Source: Dryas octopetala
Lineage: Eukaryota > Streptophyta > Magnoliopsida > Rosales > Rosaceae
Assembly (NCBI GenBank): GCA_963921425.1
Contig: OY992840.1
Coordinates: forward strand, 5,520,501-5,584,500
Direction: 5' to 3'
Length of the DNA stretch: 64,000 bases
Shown here: one piece after another, positions 41,175 to 54,164 of the stretch
Layout: every line of letters begins with the position of its first letter
How positions within the stretch are numbered: position 1 is the stretch's first letter
Notes under the pieces: generated by a model
The model's input: the letters and a program-made list of their open reading frames with translations, nothing else
Told to the model about the DNA's origin: nothing
Database searches by the model: none
Position numbers and translations under genes: made by a program

Positions 41175-41659
41175 TGGCAGCCTTTGCTATTCATTTGATG
41201 AAACAAAACAAAAGAAGAGAAAACACCAACTTAATTGGGACTGTTCATTTTCTCTTCCGTACTCAAATAAAGAATAAAACAAAGAAGACAAAACAGATAA
41301 GCAAAGGGTATAGCGGCTGAAGCTATACATATTAGGCTATTAGCTATATACTCTCCTACCAAATCAAAAGGAACTCCTCGTCCCCTTCCTTGTTCATCAG
41401 TTTTGTTGTCACTGATTTAATATAATCGGTGCAGACCAACACTTACCTACTTAACAGAGCCGCGATGGTCCTTCGCAGTGAGAGACAGAGAGAGGTACGT
41501 GGGTGGCGCCGTCGCCTGCCGCCGGAGTGAAGGAAGGAGCGGGTTGCGCCGGTTTAGGGGTGAGGCCAAAACTTCAGACGGGGTAGGAGTGGGTGTGTCT
41601 GACTGTAAGTAAGTGTTCATACACTGATGGGAAAAAAATTTAAACAGCATAATTTTATA
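41175..41659. promoter_or_regulatory. NFS2 upstream region
   Basis: It holds the 5' leader and promoter of NFS2 (minus strand). A GC-rich patch at 41455-41590 (GGTGGCGCCGTCGCCTGCCG) could be an old exon or a distal promoter part; no protein is supported. The hAT element begins at 41668, its target duplication at 41660. Confidence 0.35.
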
Positions 41660-42734
41660 TTTTTATCCAAGTAGTAAAATAAAAATTTGGCAGAATTTTG
41701 ATTCAGAAAAAAACAACGAAAATTGTTATTAAAATGCGAAAATTTTAAATGAAACTTGATCATATGCTTATTTAATATATTATATACTACATTGATAAAA
41801 AATTAAAAAAATCAAATTATATAATAAGTTTTATATGATATCAAATGAATATAATGTGCGTTGGAGACAAATACTATTAAAAAAAATGAGTCACTAATTA
41901 ATAATTATATAAATAACACCTTAAATTTATTTATATTACAATATTAAATCATGAATTAAATAAGTATTCAATACCACATAGAGTTTCTAGCAGATTCAAA
42001 ATTTTTGCTGTCTTCAGTATCATCATGTCCAGAGTAGGTGAACTGTGAAGAATAATCACCCTAAAATACATCTTCAGCATAACTTTGCATATAATTCCCA
42101 ACATATCAATCGTATGGATCAGGAGGTGGTATTTGTGGTGGGATTTGCCCATAGCCATACTTATTTAAAGAGCTACTACGAGACTCACGTAAGTAAAAGG
42201 GATATGGTGAGTAGACTATTGGAGGGTTTTGCCCATAATTGTAATTATCATCTCTTACTCCCATAGAACCAAAAGTGATGGATAACGAATCCTTTTCTTC
42301 TGGTATCATACTCACATTACCTATTTTCCTGCGATTATAGTCCTTTCTAATGGCACAAATTCTCTATCCTGCACGCCTACCCCCATGATCATCATCTTGT
42401 GTTGCATAAGTGTAGTTTTCTTCGCCAATAAATCGGATGATATCGTGTTGATCATCTCCAGTGTTATCTTCATTTCTATCATCACTTTCACCACCACCTC
42501 TACTTCCACTGTTGTTAGGCGTGTAGGATCATGTGTCAAAGTTGCCTAATGGAGAAGGATTAGTGGGAACATTTTCGTTGCGATTTATTGGACTTCGCAT
42601 AAGTTCCTCAAAACTCTCAGTAGGGTCCACCTCTTCATCAAGAACTTTTTCCACATTAATACCATCCTAGCGTGCTTGAGCTACAACATCAGGATCTGGA
42701 TTGTCTGCGTCATCACTAGATGTATAGGCCTGAT

Positions 42735-45277
42735 CTACTGATAAAGCTGGTTTCCCTCTGCATCATCATCCCCCATACAATTTTCAAACATATCCAACGA
42801 ATCATAGTTGTCGACGCGATCCTCCTCAGCTTGTTTGTCTCGAATTGCAAGCTTCATATTATAGTAGCAATAGACCATCTCCTCATATGAGAGTCTGTTT
42901 CTTTGCTTGGTGTGCATGAGAGCGAAAGTGCTCCAGTTTCTTTCACAAGCGGTTGATGATGCCGTTTGTGAAGAACTTTGATGGCTAATTATTTTACAGT
43001 AGGCGCATCAGTCTCATACATGATCCACTATTCACCTGAATTGTATAAAATTGTGAGTGTAAGTTCAACCATTCACCTGATCCAACTAATAAATGTACGG
43101 TGTATACTCACTATGAGACATTTTTTATCTAGCTGCAATTGCAGCTCGCTCTCTGAACATTTTCTTCGCATTTTTTAAATATGTTAGCTAGATACAAATC
43201 ATACAATATCCATCAAAATATAAAACTTAAGATAATCAAATTCTTTAAAGTTTAAAGTATTAATATTGTATATAATTATGGGAAGGGGACAATCAAACTC
43301 TATAAAGTGTTATGACAAGTTATTTTCATCTCATTTTCAAATTGGGCAACTTCCGTTGAATCAGGATCCAATGTTTTATATACGTTGTGCACAACTCGAA
43401 TAAGTTCACCATCATTTATCACGCCTTCTTTATATTGGTAGCGATGATTCAAATAGTGGGTTGCATCAAGTAAATATTGAAATACATATTTAACAATAAT
43501 TTAAAGTTAAATAACTTAGATGAATGAAAAAACATGCGGAACTAAATTTAATTTAAATATATTTGGGTTACCTACTGCATGCAAATCGTATTGTAATGTT
43601 TTAAACCATCGATCATTGATGATTTTTACCACCCACCGTGCACTATGTTTAAGTAATAATTCGTCCTTCACACGATGTATCAACTCATAAATTGATCTCA
43701 TAGTATGGTACATTTTTGTATCAACAACACTAAAGGACGTATCAACTCATAAATTGATCTCATAGTAGGATACATTTCTGTATCGACAACACGTAAAACT
43801 AAGTAAAGAGGTTCTAACAAACAGCAAATCTTAAGCACTTGTTGCCAAAATGAGTGATCAAGTACTATGGATTCCACCTGTTGTCCTACTTCTCCTCGCC
43901 GGAAGTTGTTATTGCTCCAATCAGTACAAGTGAACAATTGCTTCAACCTCATCATCTTTCGATACAAACTATTTAATGCAAGATAGTGGGTAGCAAATCG
44001 GGTGGGACTAGGACGAATAATATCTTCACCACAAATCTCACACATCTTTGCCAACAACCAGTTATGGTTGTAAATAAAATTTGTGATCTTTTGAGCCTTT
44101 TTTATTACCTTACCAACTACATGGCTCTTCCCAATCTCTTCGAACATGAGATCAATGCAATGTGCCGCACACGACGTCCAGTACACATTATATTTTTTCA
44201 TTAACTTCTTCTCTGTGGCGACATATGCGGAACCATTGTCGGTGACAACTTGAACAACATTGTCCGGTCCAACCTCCTCCATTACATCCTTCAGTAGCCC
44301 ATATATATATCTTGCATCCTTTATGCGATTTAAAGAATCAATGAACTTAAGGAATATAGTCTTACCTCTTGAGTATGCCATGAAGTTTATAATAGACAAC
44401 TTGGTTAGACCTGTCCAACCATCGGACATGATTGTGCAACCATAAATTGCCTAATCCTTTTTCAAGTTGTTGACATGCTCTTGCATTTCATTAAACTCTT
44501 TTTCCAAATATACATTCCGTATCTGATAGGGTAATGGAGGTTCCACTCCTAATCCTGCATGTTGACATTCTATCACCAAGTTTTTGAAATGATGAGATGC
44601 TACTTTTGAAGGAAAAACATTTTCGTAGATGAAGAACTTGACTATCAAGCCTTGCATCTTCTCTTTGATTGACCCTCCAGAAAAGAGATTTTTAGCACTT
44701 TTTTGGTGTGCTTTAGATGACTTGTAGAGGCTTGGTGCTATTGGGTGTGTTGGTTGTGATTTCCTCACGCTTGATCCTCTTCGCAACTATGAACCATTAC
44801 TAGACCCAGAACCTTGTCCCCTATTGACTTTATGTAGGTGTTCTATATCTCATTGTGTTGCTTTGGATTGTTGAATTGCAGCTCAAAAATTTCTTCACTC
44901 TTCAGGCCCTATATCACATTATGATCATCATCGTCATCGTCGTCACTGTTACTCAAGTTTATGTGACCTTCTTCGCAAAGTTCTGCTTGAATCTCTTCTA
45001 TCTGTTGTGCTTTCTTTTTCTTTTGTTGTTGTTTATATCACAAAGTGTTTGCAATGTGTTGTTTCACCTCTGGTGGGACACTAGTGTAACGTTGCACATT
45101 ACTTCCAGAATCCATACCTGCAAGGTGGTATTTCAGTCTTGTCACTCCACCACCCTTCATTACAAGGCCACAATATTTGCATATTGAACCTTGTTTACTA
45201 GCCGAATTTGGAAGTGCATGCTCCCAAGTTGAATCACGTGAACTTCCTTCGCTGACCATATTAGTACCTAATAACAA
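42735..45277 (-). pseudogene. hAT transposase (BED finger, DUF659, C-terminal dimerisation)
   Basis: Order on the minus strand: BED-type zinc finger at about 45215-45120 (CKYCGLVMKGGGVTRLKYHL, with the His partner in LAGMDSGSN); a linker at 44786-44451; a DUF659/RNase H-like core at 44429-43698 (MSDGWTGLTKLSIINFMAYS, VVQVVTDNGSAYVATEK, WTSCAAHCIDLMFEEIGK, RPSPTRFATHYLAL); an internal duplication near 43690-43760 (the phrase TATCAACTCATAAATTGATC occurs twice); then the C-terminal end at 42960-42735 (ERNWS near 42935, then MHTKQRNRLSYEEMVYCYYN). Several stops and frame changes lie between the pieces, so it is inactive, though the core is open for 243 codons. Confidence 0.8.
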
Positions 45278-45339
45278 AAGACATACACAATTACAAATTC
45301 ACAATCATTAAATTTCATATTTCATTATTATGTAAAATC

Positions 45340-45720
45340 ACAGTCAAATATGCAAAATCACAATCATAATCAAATATGCAAAATTATAATCAAATATACA
45401 CAATCACAATCAAATATGCAAAATCACAAATTCACAATCACAATCATTAAAATTAATATTCCATTATTATGCAAAATCAAATATGCACAATCACAAATTC
45501 ACAATCACAATCAAATTTGCAAAATCACAATAACAATAAAATATGCAAAATTACAATCAAATATACACAAATACACAATCACAATCAAATATGCAAAATC
45601 AACCCAAATTTGAACCCAAAATCTTATTAAACATTTAAACATTCCCCAAATATATACAAATACACAATCACAATAAGTATTTGGGTACCTATTTCCAAAT
45701 ATACATAATCACAGTCAATA
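45340..45720. repeat. Degenerate minisatellite, AATCACAATCAAATATGCAA units
   Basis: More than ten close variants of CACAATCAAATATGCAAAAT follow one another in the 5' region of the hAT transposase gene. Open frames across it are by-products of the repeat. Confidence 0.8.
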
Positions 45721-46732
45721 ATTATTTCCAAATTTAAACCCAAATATATTTGGGTACCTAGAAGGTTAGAAATTAAAAACTTAAAACCATTAAATTGATT
45801 ATTATATGGTAGAGTGATAGACTGATAGACTAAATAGATATTCAAGCACAGTAGAATATCCAAAGTTGGGTTTAAAACCTAGTAGACTAAATGAATATTA
45901 ATTTAAAACTATTAAATTGATTAGTATATTGTTCTTAATTAATTTAAACTCTTTTCTCAGTTTTCAATTTTTCATACATGAAATTGGTCTATTGGAATTT
46001 ATTGACATATCACAAATCTATGCAGAGGCAATGAGATCTATCAGACTCCTCCCTATTGATTTGAGTTGGTAATTTCGTTTATTATTTTATCTTTTATTTG
46101 AAGTGAAAGTGCGAAACTCCTACACAGGCACACAGCTACACGCCTACACTCCTACATAAATTCTAATTTCTAACTTGCCACAGCCACATATGTATTATTA
46201 ATCTAGAAATCCAAAATTACAATTTACAAACCTTGCAGGGGGTCAGGCCGGGGGAGGAGGCAGGGGGAGAAGACATAGAGAAGAGAGAGAATTGAGAGAG
46301 AAGACACGGAACTAGAGAAGAGATAGAGATCTTGCGCGCAGTGGAGAAGACAGAGATTTCTGAGTCTGTGGATGAAAATGGGGCTGGGAGTGAAGAGTCA
46401 ATCAGTGAAGTATCAATAGTCACAGCGAAATTTCCCAAATTTCAACGAAATTCCACAAAAATATACTTGCATAGGGGTCAAAATTTCGGTCGAAATTTAA
46501 GCGAAATTTCGCCGAAATATTTTCGAAAAATAAGGGATATGTAATAAAATTTCGGGACCCTAAAAAAACGAATATTTCGGCCAAATTTCGTCGAAATTTT
46601 TGAAATTTCACTCCTTGTTTTTATCTATAATATGATTAATATCATAAAAATGAAAATAATTTAATATATATTAAAAGTGTCAAACGGTTAAGAGCACAAA
46701 ACGGACCGAGTCAACACAACACAAAAAATTAT

Positions 46733-46900
46733 TGGGTGTAACCAATATACCGCTACATGGTGTAACCAATCCAACATGTAATAATATTGTTGGACGACAT
46801 GTTTATATTTGTAGGATATAATATTAATAACATTCACTCATATTTTAACACATAGGTTGGTTATACCACGTGCAGTGTATCGGTTATACAAAATAATTTC
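46733..46900. mobile_element. Foldback MITE-like sequence
   Basis: TGTAACCAATATACCGCTACATGG at the left pairs imperfectly with CCACGTGCAGTGTATCGGTTATAC at the right. No coding. The following 46901-47149 shows nothing recognisable. Confidence 0.5.
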
Positions 46901-47149
46901 TTGCACGACATAGCATGAGAACGACACGAACACAAAATGAGCCTTAAACTAAGCACTACTCATTAACATTATTTTTGACCTTTTAATAAACTTTTCAATA
47001 AGAAATAGGACATTTTAACCTGATTTTTCTTAACAATAAGGGTACTTGTCTTGTAAAAAGACCAATATGAACAAAACATTTTTATTCAATGTCTTATTGT
47101 CTTATAAGGCTTGTAGAATGGTTCAACTCAGTCAACATGCATATTTGCT

Positions 47150-48330
47150 TTTTCAAAAGTAAATGTGATGCCTCCGCTGCTTGCTAAAGTAGTTGGATGT
47201 GGTTGGAAGGTCTACCATTATTGCTTAGAAGTGTAGAGATTCTTTGCTCATTACCAGTGATAATGCTCCATTATTAAAGGTTGAGAGGACATAAGATTCT
47301 TGATAAGGTATTTGCTGGGATTGGCTACATTTGCTATATTATTGCTAAAGTTGAAGATGACTATGCTTCTATCATGTTATTGATATTATGGAGTTCCTCA
47401 TATGTGAGGTTATTCCAAAAATGTTCATTGTCTTCTTCTGCTCGTGTTTGCTGTTCTACTTGTGCGGTGAGCTTTTCAAAAGTTTTATGTGTCTCTGTGC
47501 TCATGTTTAGTACAATTACATGGGGACTGTTAAGAATTTTTTCTCTACTATAAATGCTCATATTATCATCTTCACCTATAAGCATAAGCTTGGTACGTGT
47601 GTCATCGAAAAGATCGAATTGGACAAGTTGTCCTCTTCGAAACCTCAAGATATGTTCAATCGTTAGCATCCATCTGTATGTTGCTACAGAAGTGATAACA
47701 TACTTGCTCATGTTGAAAACTGCTATATGATAGGCTTGATTATATATGAATTAACTTGAATAGGAAACCATTCTGGTGGAATGCTTAGGAATCTATGCAA
47801 AGATCATGCCATTTTTCTAGGTATATTTTTGTTAAATACTGAAACTTATGAGAGAACTGCTGGAGATGATTGTTGTTAAAAACAAATAACTGACTGAGAT
47901 AACCAAAATCCATAAATAGCTTGGGAGTAACTTTAACCACTTCTTGGTTTCTGTTATGCTCATAACTGAAATGTCAAGGCTCATAGTCTTGCATGTTGAT
48001 TTGTGCTAGTGCTATGTTGATGTATGGATAACAGTCATATGAACCTGGTTTTATACAAAAACATAGTGGTATAAAACCACGTTTAAGATCAGTGACAATG
48101 TCCATGTCAGGTTTAAGATCAGTGATTGACTGATATAATGCTTTCTATATTTCTAACTGCAAGGCTGTTGCTGCTGCTGAGAATTCCTTGGCTATTTGCT
48201 GTTATTGATGGAAAGGAAGTTGCCTTATCCTTGCTCCAATTGAGAAGGGCCTTTATTCGTAATTTTTGCTGGTATTTTACAAAGGTAATCTAGAGGGTCT
48301 ACATCATGTCTTAGCTTGTCCTTCATCTCA
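47150..48330 (-). pseudogene. Second, inverted copy of the pararetrovirus-associated unknown cistron
   Basis: The minus strand parallels 57080-57990 on the plus strand at both DNA and protein level. The open part 47711-47361 (116 codons) encodes YRWMLTIEHILRF, SIYSREKILNSP and LNMSTETHKTFEKL. The segment upstream reads IPPEWFP and, further up, YINIALAQINMQDYE. Stops and frame changes occur in the upstream half. No coat, RT or movement-like sequence adjoins it. I do not recognise the family. Confidence 0.6.
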
Positions 48331-48429
48331 AAATCGACACTGAATCACCAATTTGACCCACAAAATTATTGAATTTCACTATGAAACACTGATATTCTCA
48401 CAAATCTTGCAGATTCCTTGTCAACCCAC

Positions 48430-48757
48430 TAAACCCCAAAGCTAACCTGAAGAACAGTTGAGATTCCTCTAAAAAGTTCAACCAGTGAGAACAAAGGGAA
48501 ATCTGAAAGGCCTTTTGGATAAAGGTCATGGTCATTCAGTTATGAAAAGACCAAAAAACCCCTGAAAAAGGGTCATGTGTGTCGCACATCCGTTTTTTGG
48601 ACGGAACTTTCTAACTGACTTGGATGAAATTAGATGTAAGTGGTAACTGACAAAATAAATTTAATTCAGGAGGCAACTTGCTTCAATTTTTAATTTAGGT
48701 GGTAACATGCAAATCGATTCAAAATTCAGGTGGCTATCTTGCTAAAAAACCTTAAAA
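48430..48757. repeat. MULE-type terminal sequence
   Basis: Read inverted, it starts AAGGTTTTTTAGCAAGATAG and repeats the phrase GCCACCTGAATT/TACCACCTAAATT/GCCTCCTGAATT, as in plant MULE ends. It abuts and seems to interrupt the hAT coding remnant at about 48757. Its partner end was not identified. Confidence 0.4.
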
Positions 48758-50210
48758 TAACAAATAGGTGCTCTGTTATTGGTAATGCTAACTGGTAGTG
48801 GTGCTTGTGGCATCCCACTTGCTCTGTTATAAACATTATTAGCTGAACAAAAATCAATAGTGTTGTACAAGTTTTGGTGGCACTAAGGACTAAGGTAGCA
48901 TCATAAATTTTTTTAAGGAAATGCACAAAGGCATTTGACTTCGTCCAATCGTCATCACTTAGAGGACCAACCCTTTTTTTTCCATCCCTTTCTTTCTCAT
49001 TAAAATAGCTCTTAAATGGGCTATATTCCTCTGCCATTCTATTAAACAGCACTTTGTATTTGGCAGCACCCTCCAACATCTTGTAAGTGGAATTCCACCT
49101 AGTTGCCACATCCATTGGCACATTGGACATTGCCCACATCTTCAAAAGGACAACATAGTCCCAAAACTTGTCCAATCTTTGAGGACTTGAGTGAATATAC
49201 TTCACACAATTCCTAATTGCCTCAATGGACCCAAACAGCTCATTCAACCCATCCTTAACAATCAAATTCAGAATGTGACAAGCACACCTCATGTGCAAGT
49301 ACATGCCATCAAATAGCAATGTATTGGCCTCCTTCAACCTCTTTCTCATGTAGTCAATAGCCCCATCATTTGCATTAGCATTGTCAACCGTAATGCTAAA
49401 GACTTTTTATATCCCCCAAACTCTCAAACAGTCATCAAGAACCCTCCCTAACTCCTCACCCTGTTGACTTGTTATCTTTGTGAAGTTGATAATCTTTTTA
49501 TGCAACTTACACTCACTGTCCATAAAGTGGGCAGTGACAACCATGTAATTTATGTTCTGGACAGATGTCCAAGTATCAGTTGTGATACTCACCCTTTGAT
49601 TCCCCAATGACACTCATAATCTTTCCCTTCTCTATCTGGTACAGATCATGAACCCCAACATCCACCTTCTTCCTATTTGGTATCTTAAACCTCGGACATG
49701 CGTCACTCATCATGTCCTTAAAACCTTCCCTTTCCACTATCCTAAAAAGGTGTTCATCCCTAATCACCCACCTCACAACTTTATCTTCAAGTCTTTTTCG
49801 ATTAAAGGAATGGGGAACCAATGGAGACCCTATTGTCTTTTGTGTTGGCCTTTAGAATTGTTGCCTATGTAAGCGCGCTGGACATTTTTTACATTGCCTT
49901 TTTAAATGAGTCGGAATCCTAGTAGTCTCACTGTGAGTAGAATGGGCTGGAAATTCTTCCTTGCAAGTCTTGCATTTAGCATAAGGCCACATAGTTGCAA
50001 GTCTTACATTTAGCATAAGGCCACAGTACAGACTTAGCCTTCTTAGATATGGTTTCAGACTCTACTTGGTCATCATACTCATCCTGGGTTTGGGTTTAGG
50101 TTGGAGTTGGAGTTGGAGTTGTTGGATCTGTTTGATTTGGAGGTGACATTATGCTAGGGCAATTAATGTTAGTAGAGGCATTCATAGTGCTTGACTGGCT
50201 ATACTCCATA
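48758..50210 (-). pseudogene. RICESLEEPER-like hAT transposase remnant
   Basis: The minus strand from 50205 reads MEYSQSSTMNASTNINCPS, then a BED finger (WPYAKCKTC, later THSETTRIPTHLKRQC) near 50040-49890. It continues through MVPHSFNRKRLEDKVVRW, then RVSITTDTWTSVQNINYMVV (about 49600), MRCACHILNLIVKDGL (about 49290) and NVPMDVATRWNSTYKMLEGA (about 49110). This is the order of Ac/RICESLEEPER-like hAT proteins. A direct duplication of about 33 bp (GTGGCCTTATGCTAAATG at about 50010-50030 and 49980-50000) breaks the BED finger, other frame changes follow, and the C-terminal dimerisation part is missing. Confidence 0.75.
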
Positions 50211-50399
50211 ATAAACAATTAAACAAGTTTAGCAGACAATAAACAATTAACAATTAACAAGTGAGGCAGAGAGTTACAAACTTACAATTACATATTCCAT
50301 TTAAATTTCTAACGGTCATTTAATATGGACCGTTGAGATGAAATGGTCAAAAGATCATAGTCGTCTGTCACCAACACTCGCTCGTGGGGGAGAGTAGCA

Positions 50400-50752
50400 G
50401 ACAACAACTGTTGTGCACAATGGCATGTTGGCCACTTTTCCCATTCTAGCTATTTTACAAAAGTGCTCACATATTTTGTTTCAATTCCTTCAAACACAAA
50501 CACTTTATCAATTTGTGCCAAGGGCGATCTCATCTTTTCCAATGACCGATTTTTGCTTTAATATTTTCTCCCACGTGGTGGGGCCGAAACACAAACTCTC
50601 ACATTTTCTTGCTCTCAGGCGGATCTTCCAAACACTTTCAATTGTAACCTTCACTCACCCTCACTCTCAATATTTTGGCCCATTATAGGGAATTTGAGGG
50701 TTTCCCTTAACTCTCACTTTCACCCTTAATATCACTGTTGTGGATAGCCTTA
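50400..50752. repeat. MITE-like end sharing ACTGTTGTGGATAGCCTTA with the 54.5-kb element
   Basis: Inverted, its right side reads TAAGGCTATCCACAACAGTG followed by GAGAGT-type repeats, like the left end of the insertion at 54490. The left boundary was not resolved. Confidence 0.4.
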
Positions 50753-51809
50753 GTAAGCAAACCATAACCAATTATTTTGAAGTTATAAGAATCAATCACG
50801 AAGCAATATAAAACTTAGAAACTATTAAAAAAACATTACAAAATACTTTAGCAGTTAAGCTAAAAAAGGGTAGGTTATGATAGATTATCTTAATTTAGAA
50901 ATAAGTGAGCATCAGAAGAGAAAACTTTCTTTAGATAATAATACATTAATTTTTCATTTTCATAACCAAGAATATAAGGATATCTTACATAGCAAAGAAT
51001 AGAATATATAAAATAGTATATATAGTTGACTTATAAATTTATCTGAAAATATTAAGTTAGAACAACTTAAACAAAATCAGTCAATAGAAATATTAAGGGA
51101 AAATCTAGAAAGAAACTCAACAAATATTTTAGGAAAAAATTTGGATTATATTACCAAGCAAGTAGAAGAAAATATATAACAAGAATATTCAAAAACTTCT
51201 TGTAATAATAGAACAACTTAAAAAACAAGTATAGCAAATACAGTTAGCACAAAAAGATTTAACAGATAAGTAGATATTTTACATAACAAAATAGATTAGC
51301 TATTAAAATATATGCAAAGTGCAAAAACTAGTGCAAAATATATAGAAGCCCTTAAAACACTTCAAGAAATATAATCAAATACAACACATGCAGGAATTTT
51401 AGATTACACATTTAATATTCCAAACTATCATATACCTATTAGACAAAACAATTTCATAATTCAACTTTTAGTAAACATATTCAGAAAAATTAGATAATCT
51501 TGAAGAACAGATAGTAGCGTAAAACCTTGACAAATCATAAAGCTACACTACTTTCATACTTAGTACAAAAGCTGGAAGGTTTAACCTTAGGAAAACTAGT
51601 AACAAAGCAAAAGAAAATAAACCCATTTGATAATAGCAAATGGAATTATTTCGAAGAAAAGGCAAATAAGTGATCTGAGTAGAAGCATAAGAATTTCTTA
51701 GGAAAGGTTTTGAGCACACTCCAAGAAATAGGAGTTCCTTATATAAAGTAGGAATATTAGAAAGTAAAAGAAGCATAGTGAGTAGCATAAGTCACTAAGA
51801 AATTAGTTG

Positions 51810-52293
51810 TATAGACAAAAAAGTTATATTAGATTTACAAAGTCCATAAGCAATTAAAGAACTTAAGAAACAACATTATAGGCTAATACATGTAGGAACA
51901 ATACTTGTAAGAATAGCTGGAGCACAAGTAGGAATCAAAGCAGTTTACATATATGATGATAGATGGGAAAATCATGAGCAAGCTGCAATAGCAACAACTG
52001 AAGTAAACTTAAATAAAAACTTAGCAGTCATAGAATGTATACCTAACTTTCCTATGAAAATTAGTGAATGTAGTCAAAATATTAAAGTAAGTATAAGAAG
52101 AAAAAAATATAACATGAGAGACGATTATAAAAATTTGAGCATTAGTTTAATGTATATAGGAAATTTTTTTGATAAGATGAATTATAAATTTAATGTTGAA
52201 TTTCAAGGTTTAGTAAAAATGTTTAGAAGCAAACACATAAATATGATAGAAGCTAGACCAGTAGACAACAGTTTCTTAGAAGAAACTGAGTAA
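51810..52293 (+). pseudogene. Pararetroviral movement-protein-like remnant
   Basis: Readable pieces include HVGTILVRIAGAQVGIKAVY, then DDRWENHEQAAIATTEVNLN, in an open run to the stop at 52293. The pattern (xHxGTIxxRI, DxRWxNxxQAxIxTxExxLN) resembles the 30K-type movement domain of caulimovirids, which move the genome between plant cells. It lacks a complete start and is preceded by stops. Confidence 0.55.
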
Positions 52294-52365
52294 AAACTAC
52301 CTAATCTAAAAATTGGAGCAAATAATAAACAACCTAGCAATGCACATATATATGAGCACATAGAT

Positions 52366-54066
52366 GCATGGATAAGCAGCAATTAGATTTTCAAACTATA
52401 GGCAAATCGATAATAATGATATCGAAAGTGAAATTGAAGAGAGTACATATTAATATGGCCTTTGATGATATAGAGCAAAATCTAGTTGAAGCAAATTTAG
52501 ACTTTATAATGGATAAATTGATAAATGATATAGATAATTTAGAAGAAGAAGAATATTTAGAAAAATATAAAACATATGATTTAAGATTACATATGAAAAA
52601 TAATGAGGAACTTGTAGCATTAATTCTTGACTTAGACTAGAACATATTATAGGATTTAGGGAATATAACAACTTATTAGAGCATAAAATAGAATGCAATC
52701 CAGCATAATAGACTGGAGAAAATTTCAATGTAACTTTTGGAACCTAAGGATTTGGAGCTTAAATACAAAAACTCATTATAGGTCAGAACAAATTATCTAG
52801 TACACATGCAGGAAATATATAGAGAAGCACCAAATAGAGAAAATGAACAAATGACATTTAGAGAATATGACCGAACAATGTCAAGGAAAAATAGAATACC
52901 ACACATGCTAGAAGTTAGAGAAATAAATTTAGCAGGTAACATATTAAATTTAGATAGTATAAATTCCCAGCAATGAGAAAAAATAATAGAACTATGGGAA
53001 AAAAATGATGTGTACACTCATCAATGATATTAGATTTTGGTTCACCCAAAGAAATGTTAGACTATTTTGAGCATACATTAGATGGAATGGTTTTTTATTT
53101 CTTTCAAAACTGGAAAAGGATAAATACAGAAGAATATAATAATTCACTAAGAGCATTTAACATAACAAGTTTTGTATATTTAATAAAAGCAAAATTTTTA
53201 GATCATAATAGGTTAGACACTATATGAATGAAGAAGAACATATTAGAGCTATTAGGAACTTAGAACAATTGCAAATCTGTGATTTACAATATATAGGTGA
53301 AAACACAACAAATTTCTTCAAATATTTAGGTAGTATAGGTAGAATAAATGATTTAAATTTGTTAGATACTTTTATTACAAAAATTAATTGACCTATAGGT
53401 GAAACAATATCGACATAATGGTAGAAACACCTTAAACGAGCAGAACCATTAATAGGACCAAGAGTTCAGCATGTTTATGATATAGTTAGACAAAAATGTA
53501 GTCAGATTAAAGCAAAAAGACAAATTAAGAAACAATTTTATACATACTGTACAAAGCAATATGGTTGTTATAAAGGGAAAAAACCCTATAAACCTTATAC
53601 CAAAAAATATAGGAAGAAAAATTATATTAAGTATAATAAATATAAAAATAATATATTTGATATACGAAAATCACAAACATTTAGAAAAAGAAAATATTTA
53701 TCAAAACTTATAAGAAAAGAAATAGCGAGCTATGGATTAGAAAATACAAAGCACTAGAAGATAAAAATAAATGTAAATATTATTTATGTAAAGAAATATG
53801 ACATATATATAAGACCAAATTGCCCAAAAGAGGGAAAAACAAGTAGAGGTAAGATATAATTGTTAGAGCAATTTAATATAGAGCATGATGAAAACTTAGA
53901 ATCAGTATATAATTTAAATAATTTTAATGATAATGAAAGTATTTACAATATTAACATTTGTAGTTCAAACTTTGAACTAGAGGAAGAGCCATTAGATTTA
54001 GATTATTGTATGTATACTAATAGAAAACCGGTTAAAAGTAATTCTTTAGAAGTAAATAAAGCATAA
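52366..54066 (+). pseudogene. Pararetroviral coat-protein-like remnant with damaged zinc knuckle
   Basis: The open pieces 52368-52640 and 53860-54066 flank a frame-broken middle. A very basic Lys/Tyr stretch (53510-53700) is followed by a CxxC...H zinc-knuckle block at about 53770-53830, where one position is a stop codon and the last Cys is changed. Acidic ends on both sides are typical of caulimovirid coat proteins. It is not functional. Confidence 0.6.
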
Positions 54067-54164
54067 AACATAACAAATGTAAATACATAAAATATTAGGT
54101 TTAGTTCATTATTAACAATTAAATGTGAGATAGAATTTTTCAAAAAAAAAAAAAAAACAAACTA

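Larger units (their letters stand above)
41668..46617 (-). mobile_element. hAT transposon with BED/DUF659-type transposase remnant
   Basis: Exact 8-bp target duplications TTTTTATC lie at 41660-41667 and 46618-46625. The left end CAAGTAGTAAAATAAAAATTT and the right end, inverted, CAAGGAGTGAAATTTCAAAAA are imperfect inverted repeats. Both ends match the non-autonomous relative at 1095-9353. It is 4.95 kb, near full length, with the transposase on the minus strand. Confidence 0.9.

Noticed and set aside
41455..41590. GC-rich short exon with a GTACGTGG donor on the plus strand
   Set aside because: The start ATGGTCCTTCGC could be an exon, but no downstream exon was found because the hAT follows. 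Left as upstream DNA of NFS2.
45350..45613. Open frame of 87 codons (His/Asn/Ile-rich)
   Set aside because: It is the direct product of an AATCACAATCAAATATGC-type minisatellite.
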